From assembly GCF_002410825.1 (NCBI RefSeq), contig NZ_DHOS01000052.1, positions 115,711 through 179,710 of the forward strand: 64,000 nt of DNA. The letters run 5' to 3'. Under the pieces are notes generated by a model that was not told the DNA's origin, did no database searches, and was given only the letters and a program-made list of their open reading frames with translations. Below, piece by piece: positions 17,423 through 25,959 of the stretch. The DNA comes from Proteiniphilum sp. UBA5384. GTDB taxonomy: Bacteria; Bacteroidota; Bacteroidia; Bacteroidales; Dysgonomonadaceae. The translations under genes and the position numbers were made by a program. The stretch's first letter is position 1; each line of letters opens with the position of its first letter.

Positions 17423-19111
17423 ATGAAAGATATGCAAATGAAAAACTATATAAAATTGCTCTATGGTATCGTACTGGTCTCTTTGTTGGCCGGTTGTACC
17501 GAAGACGAGTTTTCGAAAAACTATGATATCAACCTGCCGGTATCGGAAATTGTCGATTTTAATCCGAAAACCGAACGGGTAGGAAATGAAATTACCCTGT
17601 ACGGTGAGAATATGCAATTCGTCACCTCCGTGTTTATCGGAAATGCGTCTGCGACCATCGTCAACCAGGATAAGGAAAGCCTTGTGATCCGGGTGCCCCG
17701 TATGGCTGAAGTGGCCAATATTACGGTGGCGAACAAGTATAAAAGGGAGAATATCTCCAAAGAGGTTTTTACCCCTCAATACCTGGATGTGGTTATCAAT
17801 CAGTGGCCCGTGGAAATAGAGCGGGGAAAGACGGTGACGATTACTGGGGAGAATATGGATATGATTCAATCCCTGAAATTTGAAAGTGTGACACTTTCTA
17901 AAGCTGCGGCATCGGAAACCTCTGCCACTTATGCCACTGCCGGATTGACATTGCCTGAAAGCGGAAGCCTGATTGCCGTTACCAAGACAGGGCAAACGTT
18001 GACCTCTCCGGTGATCAGTGTGGTAGAACCGAAGACCACTTATACCCCACAACAAACCATTCTTCTTTGGGACTTTGAGACTGCCCCGGCTACCGCTGAC
18101 GGATGGGGAGGTACTCCTTATACAGGAGGTGTGGTTGATAACGGTTTCTTCGGAAAAGCATTCCAGATAAAATCGGATGCAGGAAACGGATGGGATGGTT
18201 GTTATATCAAACTGACGAATAACAACAGTGGAAACGGATTCAATTTAACGACATTCACTAGTCCGCATATTACTTTCCTGGTTAATACAAATGGAAAGAG
18301 CGGGTATATGAATCCTGCTATCACCATCGGTGGGTCAGAATCCGATAAACATTTCACCGGACAGGGAGGAGAATATACCGATAACTACAAGATCACCACC
18401 AATGGCTGGGAATGGAGATCTTATGACCTGGAAGCAATGGGTTGGTCGAATATCAAAGGCCAGGTGGACAAGATAGACCTCTGGTTCAGGGGTGGCAATG
18501 TAGGATCTTCAGAGCCGTTCGAGATCATGATCGACCAAGTAATGATTACCGACGGTCCATTGAACCCTACCCTTATCTGGGATGCTGAAGCACCTGCAGG
18601 AGGAGATTTGCCTGTTACTTTCAATGGAGGAACCGGTCTGACGGGTTACCATCAGGGAGAGAAATACGTAACTTATAATTATACGGTAGGTAGTGACGCT
18701 TGGGCATGGTTAGGGAATATCATGAGCCTGGATGTGGAAGGTCTCGACCCGGGCAAATATGGCAACGCGATTTACCTGAACTTTCTGGTAAATACCGGCG
18801 ATACCGAAGGGTATGCCGGATTCCAGATCCTACAAGGCGACAATAAGCTGGCTAATCAGAAGCTTGACTCATCTTACGGTGATAATTATAAATTCGCACC
18901 TACCAACAGCAAATGGGAATGGCGTTCGATGCTCTTCGATATCACTGCCTGGGATGTATGGGGCGGATCAGCGGCGAGCTTCAACCTTTCGCAACCGTTC
19001 AACTTCAGTGTGTACGCCAGAGGTGGAAATATCGCGAGCGGTGTCAACGCGAAACTGAATATGGATTATTTTATCTTTACTTCGGTTCCGCTGGATGCGA
19101 CGAAAGAGTAA
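17423..19111 (+). CDS. Surface glycan-binding lipoprotein with IPT and duplicated beta-sandwich domains
   Basis: This 562-residue SusE-position lipoprotein has signal peptide ending LLAGC with lipid Cys25. Residues about 35-215 look like two IPT/TIG immunoglobulin-like domains (ITLYGENMQFVTSVFIG; VTITGENMDMIQSLKF). The remaining part is an internal duplication of a carbohydrate-binding-like beta-sandwich, about 215-385 and 385-555. Both copies share a WEWRS motif and a [RY]GGN element: WEWRSYDLEAMGW/FRGGNVGSSEP and WEWRSMLFDITAW/ARGGNIASG. Position between SusD and the mannanases suggests it captures mannan at the surface. An inner ATG 15 bp in gives MKNYIKLLYG and is equally possible as the start. 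Confidence 0.85.
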   Translation: MKDMQMKNYIKLLYGIVLVSLLAGCTEDEFSKNYDINLPVSEIVDFNPKTERVGNEITLYGENMQFVTSVFIGNASATIVNQDKESLVIRVPRMAEVANITVANKYKRENISKEVFTPQYLDVVINQWPVEIERGKTVTITGENMDMIQSLKFESVTLSKAAASETSATYATAGLTLPESGSLIAVTKTGQTLTSPVISVVEPKTTYTPQQTILLWDFETAPATADGWGGTPYTGGVVDNGFFGKAFQIKSDAGNGWDGCYIKLTNNNSGNGFNLTTFTSPHITFLVNTNGKSGYMNPAITIGGSESDKHFTGQGGEYTDNYKITTNGWEWRSYDLEAMGWSNIKGQVDKIDLWFRGGNVGSSEPFEIMIDQVMITDGPLNPTLIWDAEAPAGGDLPVTFNGGTGLTGYHQGEKYVTYNYTVGSDAWAWLGNIMSLDVEGLDPGKYGNAIYLNFLVNTGDTEGYAGFQILQGDNKLANQKLDSSYGDNYKFAPTNSKWEWRSMLFDITAWDVWGGSAASFNLSQPFNFSVYARGGNIASGVNAKLNMDYFIFTSVPLDATKE

Positions 19112-19123
19112 TATTTTACCAAT

Positions 19124-19172
19124 AGAAGGTGGTGCTTCCCGAAAAAAGGCACCGCCCTCTTCTAATTTTTTT
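19124..19172 (+). terminator. Terminator-like hairpin with T-tract inside the mannan operon
   Basis: GGTGGTGC (19128-19135) pairs with GCACCGCC (19149-19156) with one G-U pair. Flanking AGAAG and CTTCT extend the stem past a bulge, and a T7 run follows at 19166-19172. It sits between the binding-protein stop and the GH26 ATG at 19175. It could attenuate transcription into the enzyme genes or mark a processing site. Confidence 0.55.
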
Positions 19173-19174
19173 GA

Positions 19175-20299
19175 ATGAAACGAGTAGTACAACTCTGTTT
19201 ATTTGTCCTTGCGGCTTACGCCTGTACCGGTTATCAGCCGGATCAACAACTGGAAATGGTGGATAGGAATGCGACGAAAGAAACCAGGGCGCTTTATGCA
19301 AATATGGTAGAAATGCAAGGCAGAAGCGTGATGTTCGGCCATCAGGACGATACATCCTACGGTATTGGTTGGATGGATGATAGCGGGCAGTCGGATGTGA
19401 GAAAAGTAACCGGTGACTATCCCGCCGTATATGGTTGGGATATGGGACATATCGAGACTGGCAGCGAACTGAATATCGACAGGGTTCCGTTCTCTCAAAT
19501 GCGGGAGCAGATCATCCAATCGTTCGAAAGAGGAGGAGTGAACACGTTGGGGTGGCACCTGCAGAACCCCTTTACCGGTGGGTCGGCATGGGACGTCTCG
19601 TCCGAGGGAGTGGTACGCTCCATTCTTCCGGGTGGAGAGAAACATGGGCTCTTCATGCAATGGCTCGACAACCTGGCCGGTTTTATCGGTTCACTGAGAA
19701 CGGAAGAAGGTACAGCCGTCCCCGTACTTTTCCGCCCTTACCACGAGCACACGGGCAGTTGGTTCTGGTGGGGTGAAACATTGTGCACGAAAGAAGATTA
19801 TATTGCTTTGTGGCACTTTACCGTGGACTATCTGCGTGATACGAAACAATTACATAATATCCTTTATGTCTATTCACCCGATTTCGTGGTGGATGAGCAG
19901 GCTTATTTCGACCGTTACCCAGGTGATGCGTATGTAGATATACTGGGCCTGGATTTCTACCATCGTGATGGTGAGGCCAAAACGCAGGAATATATTGCCA
20001 ATGTACAGAGAATATTGGCGATGCTGCATGATTCACCGCAACGGAACGGTAAGCCTTATATCTTCAGTGAGACGGGGGCTGAGGGAATCCCAATTGCCGA
20101 TTGGTTCAATCGGGTATTGTACAAGGCGATCGAGCCGAATAAGCCGGTTTACGTGTTGGTATGGCGCAACGCCTTCGATATCCCGGGACATTTTTATGCC
20201 CCTTATCCCGGACATCCTTCGGAAAACGATTTCATTCAATTCAAAAACAGAATGGACATCCTTTTCGAAACGGAATTGCCGGATATGTACCAACATTAA
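19175..20299 (+). CDS. GH26 beta-mannanase lipoprotein
   Basis: This 374-residue secreted lipoprotein (signal peptide VLAAYAC, anchor Cys17) carries a single GH26 (beta/alpha)8 domain with retaining chemistry. The acid/base Glu191 is in FRPYHEHTGSWFWWG and the nucleophile Glu299 is in FSETGAEG. Other conserved GH26 pieces are FGHQDDTSYG, TLGWHLQNPFTGG and RYPGDAYVDILGLD. It cleaves beta-1,4-mannan, either internally or releasing mannobiose from chain ends; the sequence alone does not tell which. It begins right after a hairpin with a T-tract and is followed by the GH43-like gene. Confidence 0.93.
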   Translation: MKRVVQLCLFVLAAYACTGYQPDQQLEMVDRNATKETRALYANMVEMQGRSVMFGHQDDTSYGIGWMDDSGQSDVRKVTGDYPAVYGWDMGHIETGSELNIDRVPFSQMREQIIQSFERGGVNTLGWHLQNPFTGGSAWDVSSEGVVRSILPGGEKHGLFMQWLDNLAGFIGSLRTEEGTAVPVLFRPYHEHTGSWFWWGETLCTKEDYIALWHFTVDYLRDTKQLHNILYVYSPDFVVDEQAYFDRYPGDAYVDILGLDFYHRDGEAKTQEYIANVQRILAMLHDSPQRNGKPYIFSETGAEGIPIADWFNRVLYKAIEPNKPVYVLVWRNAFDIPGHFYAPYPGHPSENDFIQFKNRMDILFETELPDMYQH

Positions 20300-20326
20300 T
20301 AAACAGCTATGATCAATTATTGTACA

Positions 20327-21625
20327 ATGAAAAAACTTTTTTTGGTGACTGCCCTGCTTGCGACCTTCTCCCTGCAGGCGCAGAATCCCGTTATCCCGGG
20401 CTATTTCGCCGATCCGAGCATCCGTTATATGGATGGCAAGTATTATCTCTCCATCACATCCGACGGCTATGAGGAACATAATGGAGAGCCGTTCATCTGG
20501 GTTTCGGATGACCTGGTCAATTGGGATATCGAATACCTCCATATCAACGACCGCTTCTTTTGGGCGCCGAGCATGGTAAAGGGTGCCAACGGAAAATATT
20601 ATATGGTGCACCAGCAGGGGGTGGATTACCTTGCCTATATGATGGAGGCCGACTCTCCGCTGGGACCGTGGAAGGAAACATTCCAGATAAGGGATTTCGA
20701 TGTGGAACTCTTTCAGGACCCGGAAAGCAAAAAAATCATGGGGATCGGTTCATGGAAAAACCTACTGGTGTTCGACAACGATGTGAATTCGCCTACCTAT
20801 ATGCGTAAGGTGATGAGTACCGATCCCATCGAAGGGGAACTGACCGATTTTACCGAAGGACCCTATATCTTTTATAAGGACGAGAAGTATTACATGATGT
20901 GGGCGGGTGGACACTGCTGGCTCGAGACCTACAACGTTCGGTACGCCATAGCTGACGAACCGGGCAAAATATATCGGGAACTGGCCCAAAAACCGATATT
21001 GGAAACAGACCCTTCCAAGGAAATCTTCGGACCGGGACATACATCTGCCATCGAAGTGAACGGGCGCTGGTTTATGTTTTATCATCGGCAAAATCAACAC
21101 AACTATCCTTCCTGTAATAGTCGTTTTTCCTGCGTGGCCGAACTGTTCTTCGACAATGAAGGTGCAATCACAAGGGTAGAACCCTTGGACGATCTCAGCT
21201 CATTGGGACTCGATCAATCGGAATTCAAAAATATTGCACTGAATAAAACCGTCATCACCAACTCGTTGACAACCGACTTTCCACCGACGATGGCAGTGGA
21301 TGGGCGCAATGATTCCCGTTGGGAGGCAGAACTGGGAGAAGACAAATGGATCACAATAGATCTGGGCAAACGGGAAAAAATCAGCAAAATACAGGTCGAT
21401 TTCGAGTACTTCGACAAGTATTACCTCTATAAGATAGAGTATTCGGACGACAATGATGAATGGTCGACTTACGCTGATTACACCAAACAAGCCAAAAAGG
21501 CTTACCAGACAAGGATCTCGGAAAAAGAGGCGACAGCCCGCTATATCCGGGTGAATGTAAAAAGGGCAGAAGCCAAGTCGGCCCATATTTCCATCTGGGA
21601 GATTAAGGTGCTGGCAAAGAAATAA
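20327..21625 (+). CDS. GH43-like beta-propeller glycosidase with C-terminal F5/8C (CBM32-like) domain
   Basis: This 432-residue secreted enzyme starts at the ATG at 20327 with signal peptide MKKLFLVTALLATFSLQA; six upstream codons are not needed. Residues about 22-310 form a five-bladed propeller of the GH43/GH-F type. The expected acidic residues are a base Asp in GYFADPSIRY, an Asp in LFQDPESKK, and a Glu acid in TEGPYIFYKDEKYYMMWAGG. Residues 315-432 look like an F5/8 type C domain (NIALNKTVITNS, AVDGRNDSRWEAE, WITIDLGKREKISKIQVDF). GH43 enzymes usually remove arabinose, xylose or galactose. Here it may trim side chains of galactomannan or galactoglucomannan; that specificity is inference. 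Confidence 0.82.
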   Translation: MKKLFLVTALLATFSLQAQNPVIPGYFADPSIRYMDGKYYLSITSDGYEEHNGEPFIWVSDDLVNWDIEYLHINDRFFWAPSMVKGANGKYYMVHQQGVDYLAYMMEADSPLGPWKETFQIRDFDVELFQDPESKKIMGIGSWKNLLVFDNDVNSPTYMRKVMSTDPIEGELTDFTEGPYIFYKDEKYYMMWAGGHCWLETYNVRYAIADEPGKIYRELAQKPILETDPSKEIFGPGHTSAIEVNGRWFMFYHRQNQHNYPSCNSRFSCVAELFFDNEGAITRVEPLDDLSSLGLDQSEFKNIALNKTVITNSLTTDFPPTMAVDGRNDSRWEAELGEDKWITIDLGKREKISKIQVDFEYFDKYYLYKIEYSDDNDEWSTYADYTKQAKKAYQTRISEKEATARYIRVNVKRAEAKSAHISIWEIKVLAKK

Positions 21626-21644
21626 AAACTTAATATAGGACAAC

Positions 21645-23345
21645 ATGAAGAAGATCTTTTTAGTATTGATGCCTGCGCTCTTGCTTGTGGCAGGAGGATG
21701 CGATAATAAAGAGCCGGAAGTGGAAGCCCCGGAAAGGGCGCCCAAGTTCCTTTACTCCACACCGAAAGATAAAGCCGAAAATGTATTGTCTGGCGCGGAA
21801 GTCAGTATGGTATACAATACCGGAATAAAGATTGCCGATAACAGCGGGATTACCGTAAACGGCCAGCAAGCGGAGGTGACGGTAACGGAACGCAAACTGA
21901 TATTCAGCATCGACATAGAAAAAAATTTCAAAACCTACCAGATTTCTGTTGCCGAAGGAGCTGTTACCAATTTGTCGGGTGTAGGTGCACCGGCAGCTGC
22001 TTTTTCATTTTCGACTCCTTCCAACAATAAACGATATGAGGCGGAAGAGGCAACCCTCAGCGGGGGTGCTGAAAAAGCGAGCAATTTTGCCGGTTTTTCC
22101 GGGAGTGGGTACGTTGACATGAAAAATGGAGATATATTATTCAAGGTGGTGATGTCCGAAGCTGGAAAATACAGAATAAATATCGGTTATGCAGCGAAGG
22201 AAGGATCCAAAGAAAACAACCTTGAAGTGAACGGGAAACAGATATCCAAGATTCATTTTGGCGGAAGTGAAGAATGGCAAACAGTATCTGTCAATAAAAT
22301 AAACCTCAATGCAGGAGAAAATACGATTGCGATTCGTAAAGACTGGGGATGGATTTTCGTAGACTATATTGAAATTATCGAAGCCTCAGAGGATACCCCA
22401 TTCAACATTACTGAAAAACTTGTTACGGATAATCCATCCGACGAGGTAGTGAAGCTTTATGATTTCCTGAAAGATAATTTTGGACAAAAAGTAATCTCCG
22501 GTGCGATGGCCAATTATAGTACGGGCATCGAAGAAGCCCAATGGATGTTCGATAATACGGGTAAATGGCCGGCGTTGGCAGGCTTCGACCTGATCAATTA
22601 CACCACTACCGGAGGGCTGGGTAGTTATACCCAGATGGCTGTCAACGTGCAAAACTGGTGGGAGAACAACGGAATCGTTTCCATCATGTGGCACTGGAGG
22701 GATCCATTGAAACAGTCCAATGAATTCTATACTGAAAAGACATCGTTCGACATATCCAAAATCAGTGACAGCAATTCTGACGAATATAAGGCCATGGTAG
22801 AGGATATCGATGCGGTAGCTCTTTATTTGAGACAGTTTAAGGATGCCAATATTCCCATCCTGTGGCGTCCGCTGCATGAAGCCTCCGGCGGATGGTTCTG
22901 GTGGGGTGCGAAAGGTGCAGCGCCATGTAAAGTATTATGGAAATTGATGTTCAGCAGGCTCACGGAGCATCATGGGTTGAATAACCTGATCTGGGTATGG
23001 ACCAGCGATGCAGCAGATAATGCACTTGACTGGTACCCGGGAGATGAATACGTGGATATCATCGGTATGGATATCTATCCCGGAGAAAAGCAACACGGTT
23101 CGCAATATGTGAACTTCGACAAGGTGAAAGAGATATACACCGGGAAAAAGATACTGGCACTCAGTGAATGTGGTTCCATTCCTATGGTAGATGCTATGTT
23201 CGAGAATGGTGATATCTGGTCGTGGTTTATGCCATGGAACGGTGATTATACCCGCTCGGACAACCACAACGGAGCCTCCTATCTGTCGGGGTTGTTGGGC
23301 GACGAAAGAGTGATTACCCGGGATCAGATGCCTGATCTGAAGTAA
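21645..23345 (+). CDS. Modular GH26 beta-mannanase with Ig-like and CBM35-like domains, lipoprotein
   Basis: This 566-residue lipoprotein (signal MKKIFLVLMPALLLVAGGC, anchor Cys19) is modular. An SbsA/Big-like domain spans about 32-125 (FLYSTPKDKAENVLSGAEV). A CBM35/6-like sandwich spans about 128-247 (YEAEEATLSGGAE, GGSEEWQTVSV, NAGENTIAIRKDWGWIFVDYIE). GH26 covers about 255-566, with acid/base Glu412 in WRPLHEASGGWFWWG and nucleophile Glu508 in LSECGSIP. The anchored, carbohydrate-binding form suggests the surface endo-mannanase, leaving the smaller GH26 as the mannobiose-releasing or periplasmic partner. This division of labour is inferred from other Bacteroides mannan loci. Confidence 0.93.
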   Translation: MKKIFLVLMPALLLVAGGCDNKEPEVEAPERAPKFLYSTPKDKAENVLSGAEVSMVYNTGIKIADNSGITVNGQQAEVTVTERKLIFSIDIEKNFKTYQISVAEGAVTNLSGVGAPAAAFSFSTPSNNKRYEAEEATLSGGAEKASNFAGFSGSGYVDMKNGDILFKVVMSEAGKYRINIGYAAKEGSKENNLEVNGKQISKIHFGGSEEWQTVSVNKINLNAGENTIAIRKDWGWIFVDYIEIIEASEDTPFNITEKLVTDNPSDEVVKLYDFLKDNFGQKVISGAMANYSTGIEEAQWMFDNTGKWPALAGFDLINYTTTGGLGSYTQMAVNVQNWWENNGIVSIMWHWRDPLKQSNEFYTEKTSFDISKISDSNSDEYKAMVEDIDAVALYLRQFKDANIPILWRPLHEASGGWFWWGAKGAAPCKVLWKLMFSRLTEHHGLNNLIWVWTSDAADNALDWYPGDEYVDIIGMDIYPGEKQHGSQYVNFDKVKEIYTGKKILALSECGSIPMVDAMFENGDIWSWFMPWNGDYTRSDNHNGASYLSGLLGDERVITRDQMPDLK

Positions 23346-23383
23346 TAATGGGGAAGTTGTAAATAAGAAGTTAGAAATAAGAA

Positions 23384-24568
23384 ATGGACGATCTTTATAC
23401 AAAACGTTGGGCGGTGATAGCGGCTGCTTACGAGAAACTGGTTATATTGAAAAACGAACCGTTACAGGATAGCAACGGTTGGTTCGAGCGATATAAGAAT
23501 CCGGCACTCACGGCGGCCCATACCCCTCCCCTTTGGCGGTATGACCTGGATCCGGAGACAAACCCTTTCCTGATGGAACGTATAGGGATGAACGGGGTGA
23601 TGAATGCCGGTGCCATCAAATGGAATGGGAAGTACCTGCTTATGGCTCGTGTGGAAGGCGTCGACCGGAAATCATTTTTTGCCATCGCCGAAAGTCCCAA
23701 CGGCATTGATAATTTCCGTTTTTGGGACTATCCTGTATTAATTCCCGAGAATGATGATCCTGCCACCAATGTATATGATATGAGGCTGACACATCACGAG
23801 GATGGATGGATTTACGGGTTATTCTGCGTGGAGCGGTTCGATGATACGGCCGAGCCGGGCGACCTGTCGAAAGCGAAAGCAGCGGCAGGGGTGGTGCGCA
23901 CGAAAGATATGGTGAATTGGGAACGGTTGCCCGATGTGGAGTCGAAAAGCCAGCAGCGCAATGTGGTGCTTCATCCCGAATTTGTGGACGGGAAATATGC
24001 ATTGTACACCCGTCCCCAAGATGGCTTTATCAATGCCGGCAGCGGATTGGGTATCGGATGGGCGTTGGTGGACGATATGACAAAAGCCGTGATTACCGAA
24101 GAAAAAATTGTAGACCGGCGCTTTTATCATACGATTAAAGAGTTGAAGAACGGGGAAGGGCCGGCACCCATTAAAACACCGAAAGGATGGCTTCATCTGG
24201 CACATGGCGTAAGGGCATGTGCCGCGGGTTTGAGATATGTATTATATTTGTATATGACTTCGTTGGAAGACCCTTCGCTATTGATTGCTTCTCCGGGTGG
24301 CTATTTCATGGCGCCCGAGGGTGAAGAGCGTGTGGGGGACGTGTCGAATGTCCTGTTCAGTAATGGGTGGATTGCCGATAGCGACGGGACGGTATTTATC
24401 TATTATGCTTCGTGCGATACGCGGATGCACGTAGCCACATCCACCGTGGACCGGCTGGTTGATTATTGCCTCCGGACGCCCGAAGATGGCTTGTTCTCCT
24501 TTGCGTCGGTACAGACGTTGCATAAACAAATCGACAAAAACCTGCGGTTTTTAAATAAATCGAAATAA
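23384..24568 (+). CDS. GH130 4-O-beta-D-mannosyl-D-glucose phosphorylase
   Basis: This 394-residue cytoplasmic enzyme without a signal peptide phosphorolyses Man-beta-1,4-Glc to alpha-mannose 1-phosphate and glucose. The whole chain closely follows the Bacteroides fragilis enzyme as I remember it: LTAAHTPPLWRYDLDPETNPF, RVEGVDRKSFFAIAESPNGI and the catalytic Asp in TNVYDMRLTHHEDGWIYG. Phosphate-binding Arg and His residues lie in KSQQRNVVLHPEFVDGKYALYTRPQDGF. This places it in the GH130_1 group, specific for mannosylglucose rather than longer mannans. It precedes the transporter and epimerase genes, completing the mannobiose route. Confidence 0.95.
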   Translation: MDDLYTKRWAVIAAAYEKLVILKNEPLQDSNGWFERYKNPALTAAHTPPLWRYDLDPETNPFLMERIGMNGVMNAGAIKWNGKYLLMARVEGVDRKSFFAIAESPNGIDNFRFWDYPVLIPENDDPATNVYDMRLTHHEDGWIYGLFCVERFDDTAEPGDLSKAKAAAGVVRTKDMVNWERLPDVESKSQQRNVVLHPEFVDGKYALYTRPQDGFINAGSGLGIGWALVDDMTKAVITEEKIVDRRFYHTIKELKNGEGPAPIKTPKGWLHLAHGVRACAAGLRYVLYLYMTSLEDPSLLIASPGGYFMAPEGEERVGDVSNVLFSNGWIADSDGTVFIYYASCDTRMHVATSTVDRLVDYCLRTPEDGLFSFASVQTLHKQIDKNLRFLNKSK

Positions 24569-24573
24569 GAGAA

Positions 24574-25959
24574 ATGATAACACTCAAAGAGAAGATAGGA
24601 TACGGATTTGGCGATGCGGCATCGTCGATGTTCTGGAAATTATTCGGGATGTACCTCCTGTTTTTCTATACCGATGTGTTCGGGATGGAAGCCGCGGCAG
24701 TGGGGACGATGTTCCTGATCACACGCGTATGGGATTCGTTTTTCGATCCGGTGGTCGGGGTGATAGCGGACCGCACCGAGACACGGTGGGGTAAATTCAG
24801 GCCCTACCTGCTGTTTTTGGCCATTCCGTTCGCGGTGATCGGGGTGTTTACCTTTTTCACGCCGGCCTTCTCTTCTGCCGATAAGGTGATCTATGCCTAT
24901 GTCACCTATTCGCTGATGATGATTGTTTACTCTGGAATTAATGTGCCTTATGCTTCCCTGCTGGGCGTGATGAGCCCCGATCCGAAGGACAGGAATGTGC
25001 TCTCTACCTTCCGTATGGCCTTTGCCTACATCGGTAGTTTTGTGACGTTGCTCCTGTTCATGCCGATGGTCAATCATTTCAGCGGTCACAGCAAAGAGGT
25101 GGAAGCCCAGCAGCACGGATGGTTCATGGCGGTGATAGTGGTCGCCATTGCCTGTGCCATCCTGTTCCTGCTCTGCTTTGCATTTACGAAGGAGCGGGTG
25201 AAGCCCATCCGGGAGAAACAGGCCCCATTGAAAGACGACCTGAGGGATCTTCTCCGGAACAGGCCGTGGTGGATACTGCTGGGAGCCGGGATTTCAGCCC
25301 TTATCTTCAATTCCATCCGCGACGGTGCGACCATCTATTACTTCAAGTATTATGTGGAAGAGGATATATTCGGTGCGGTGAAACTCTTGAATATCCCCTT
25401 TGTCCTTAGCGGATTGTACCTTGCACTGGGACAGGCCGCCAACCTGCTTGGCGTTATCCTTGCCGCGCCGGTGAGCAACCGGATAGGTAAACGCTACACC
25501 TATATGGGGGCGATGGCAATCGCTACGGCACTCAGTATCATTTTCTACGGACTGGGCAGCCATAGCCTCGCTTTGATATTTACCCTTCAGGCTTTGATCA
25601 GTATCTGTGCAGGAAGTATTTTTCCGTTGTTATGGTCGATGTACGCCGATTGCGCCGATTACTCGGAATATAAAACAGGCAACCGCGCTACCGGACTGAT
25701 TTTCAGTTCGTCTTCAATGAGCCAGAAACTGGGATGGGCCATCGGTACGGCCTTGACGGGCTGGCTGCTGGCTTACTTCGGATTTGAAGCCAATCAGCTG
25801 CAAAATACAGAAACCATCAACGGGATCAAGTTGTTCATGAGTATTTTTCCGGCTGTGGGCGCTCTCCTCTCGGTGATATTCATCTACTTTTATCCTTTGA
25901 CCGAAAAGGGGGTGAAAACCATTACGAATGAGCTGGAAAAGAGGAGGCATCCACTATGA
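24574..25959 (+). CDS. GPH-family (MFS) sugar:cation symporter, mannobiose importer
   Basis: This 461-residue inner-membrane protein has about 12 transmembrane helices. The melibiose-carrier-like start LKEKIGYGFGDAASSMFWKL and the loop DRTETRWGKFRPYLL are signatures of the glycoside-pentoside-hexuronide family. A second conserved stretch is YADCADYSEYKTGNRATGLIFSS. Being between GH130 and the epimerase (5 bp after GH130; ATGA overlap with the epimerase), it most likely brings mannobiose into the cytoplasm, as the equivalent gene in B. fragilis is thought to do. Confidence 0.92.
   Translation: MITLKEKIGYGFGDAASSMFWKLFGMYLLFFYTDVFGMEAAAVGTMFLITRVWDSFFDPVVGVIADRTETRWGKFRPYLLFLAIPFAVIGVFTFFTPAFSSADKVIYAYVTYSLMMIVYSGINVPYASLLGVMSPDPKDRNVLSTFRMAFAYIGSFVTLLLFMPMVNHFSGHSKEVEAQQHGWFMAVIVVAIACAILFLLCFAFTKERVKPIREKQAPLKDDLRDLLRNRPWWILLGAGISALIFNSIRDGATIYYFKYYVEEDIFGAVKLLNIPFVLSGLYLALGQAANLLGVILAAPVSNRIGKRYTYMGAMAIATALSIIFYGLGSHSLALIFTLQALISICAGSIFPLLWSMYADCADYSEYKTGNRATGLIFSSSSMSQKLGWAIGTALTGWLLAYFGFEANQLQNTETINGIKLFMSIFPAVGALLSVIFIYFYPLTEKGVKTITNELEKRRHPL

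Noticed and set aside
17414..18055. Long antisense open frame (213 codons, minus strand) opposite the surface-binding lipoprotein
   Set aside because: It is rich in His, Arg and Gly with no domain pattern, and the opposite strand encodes a clear lipoprotein; it is a mirror frame.
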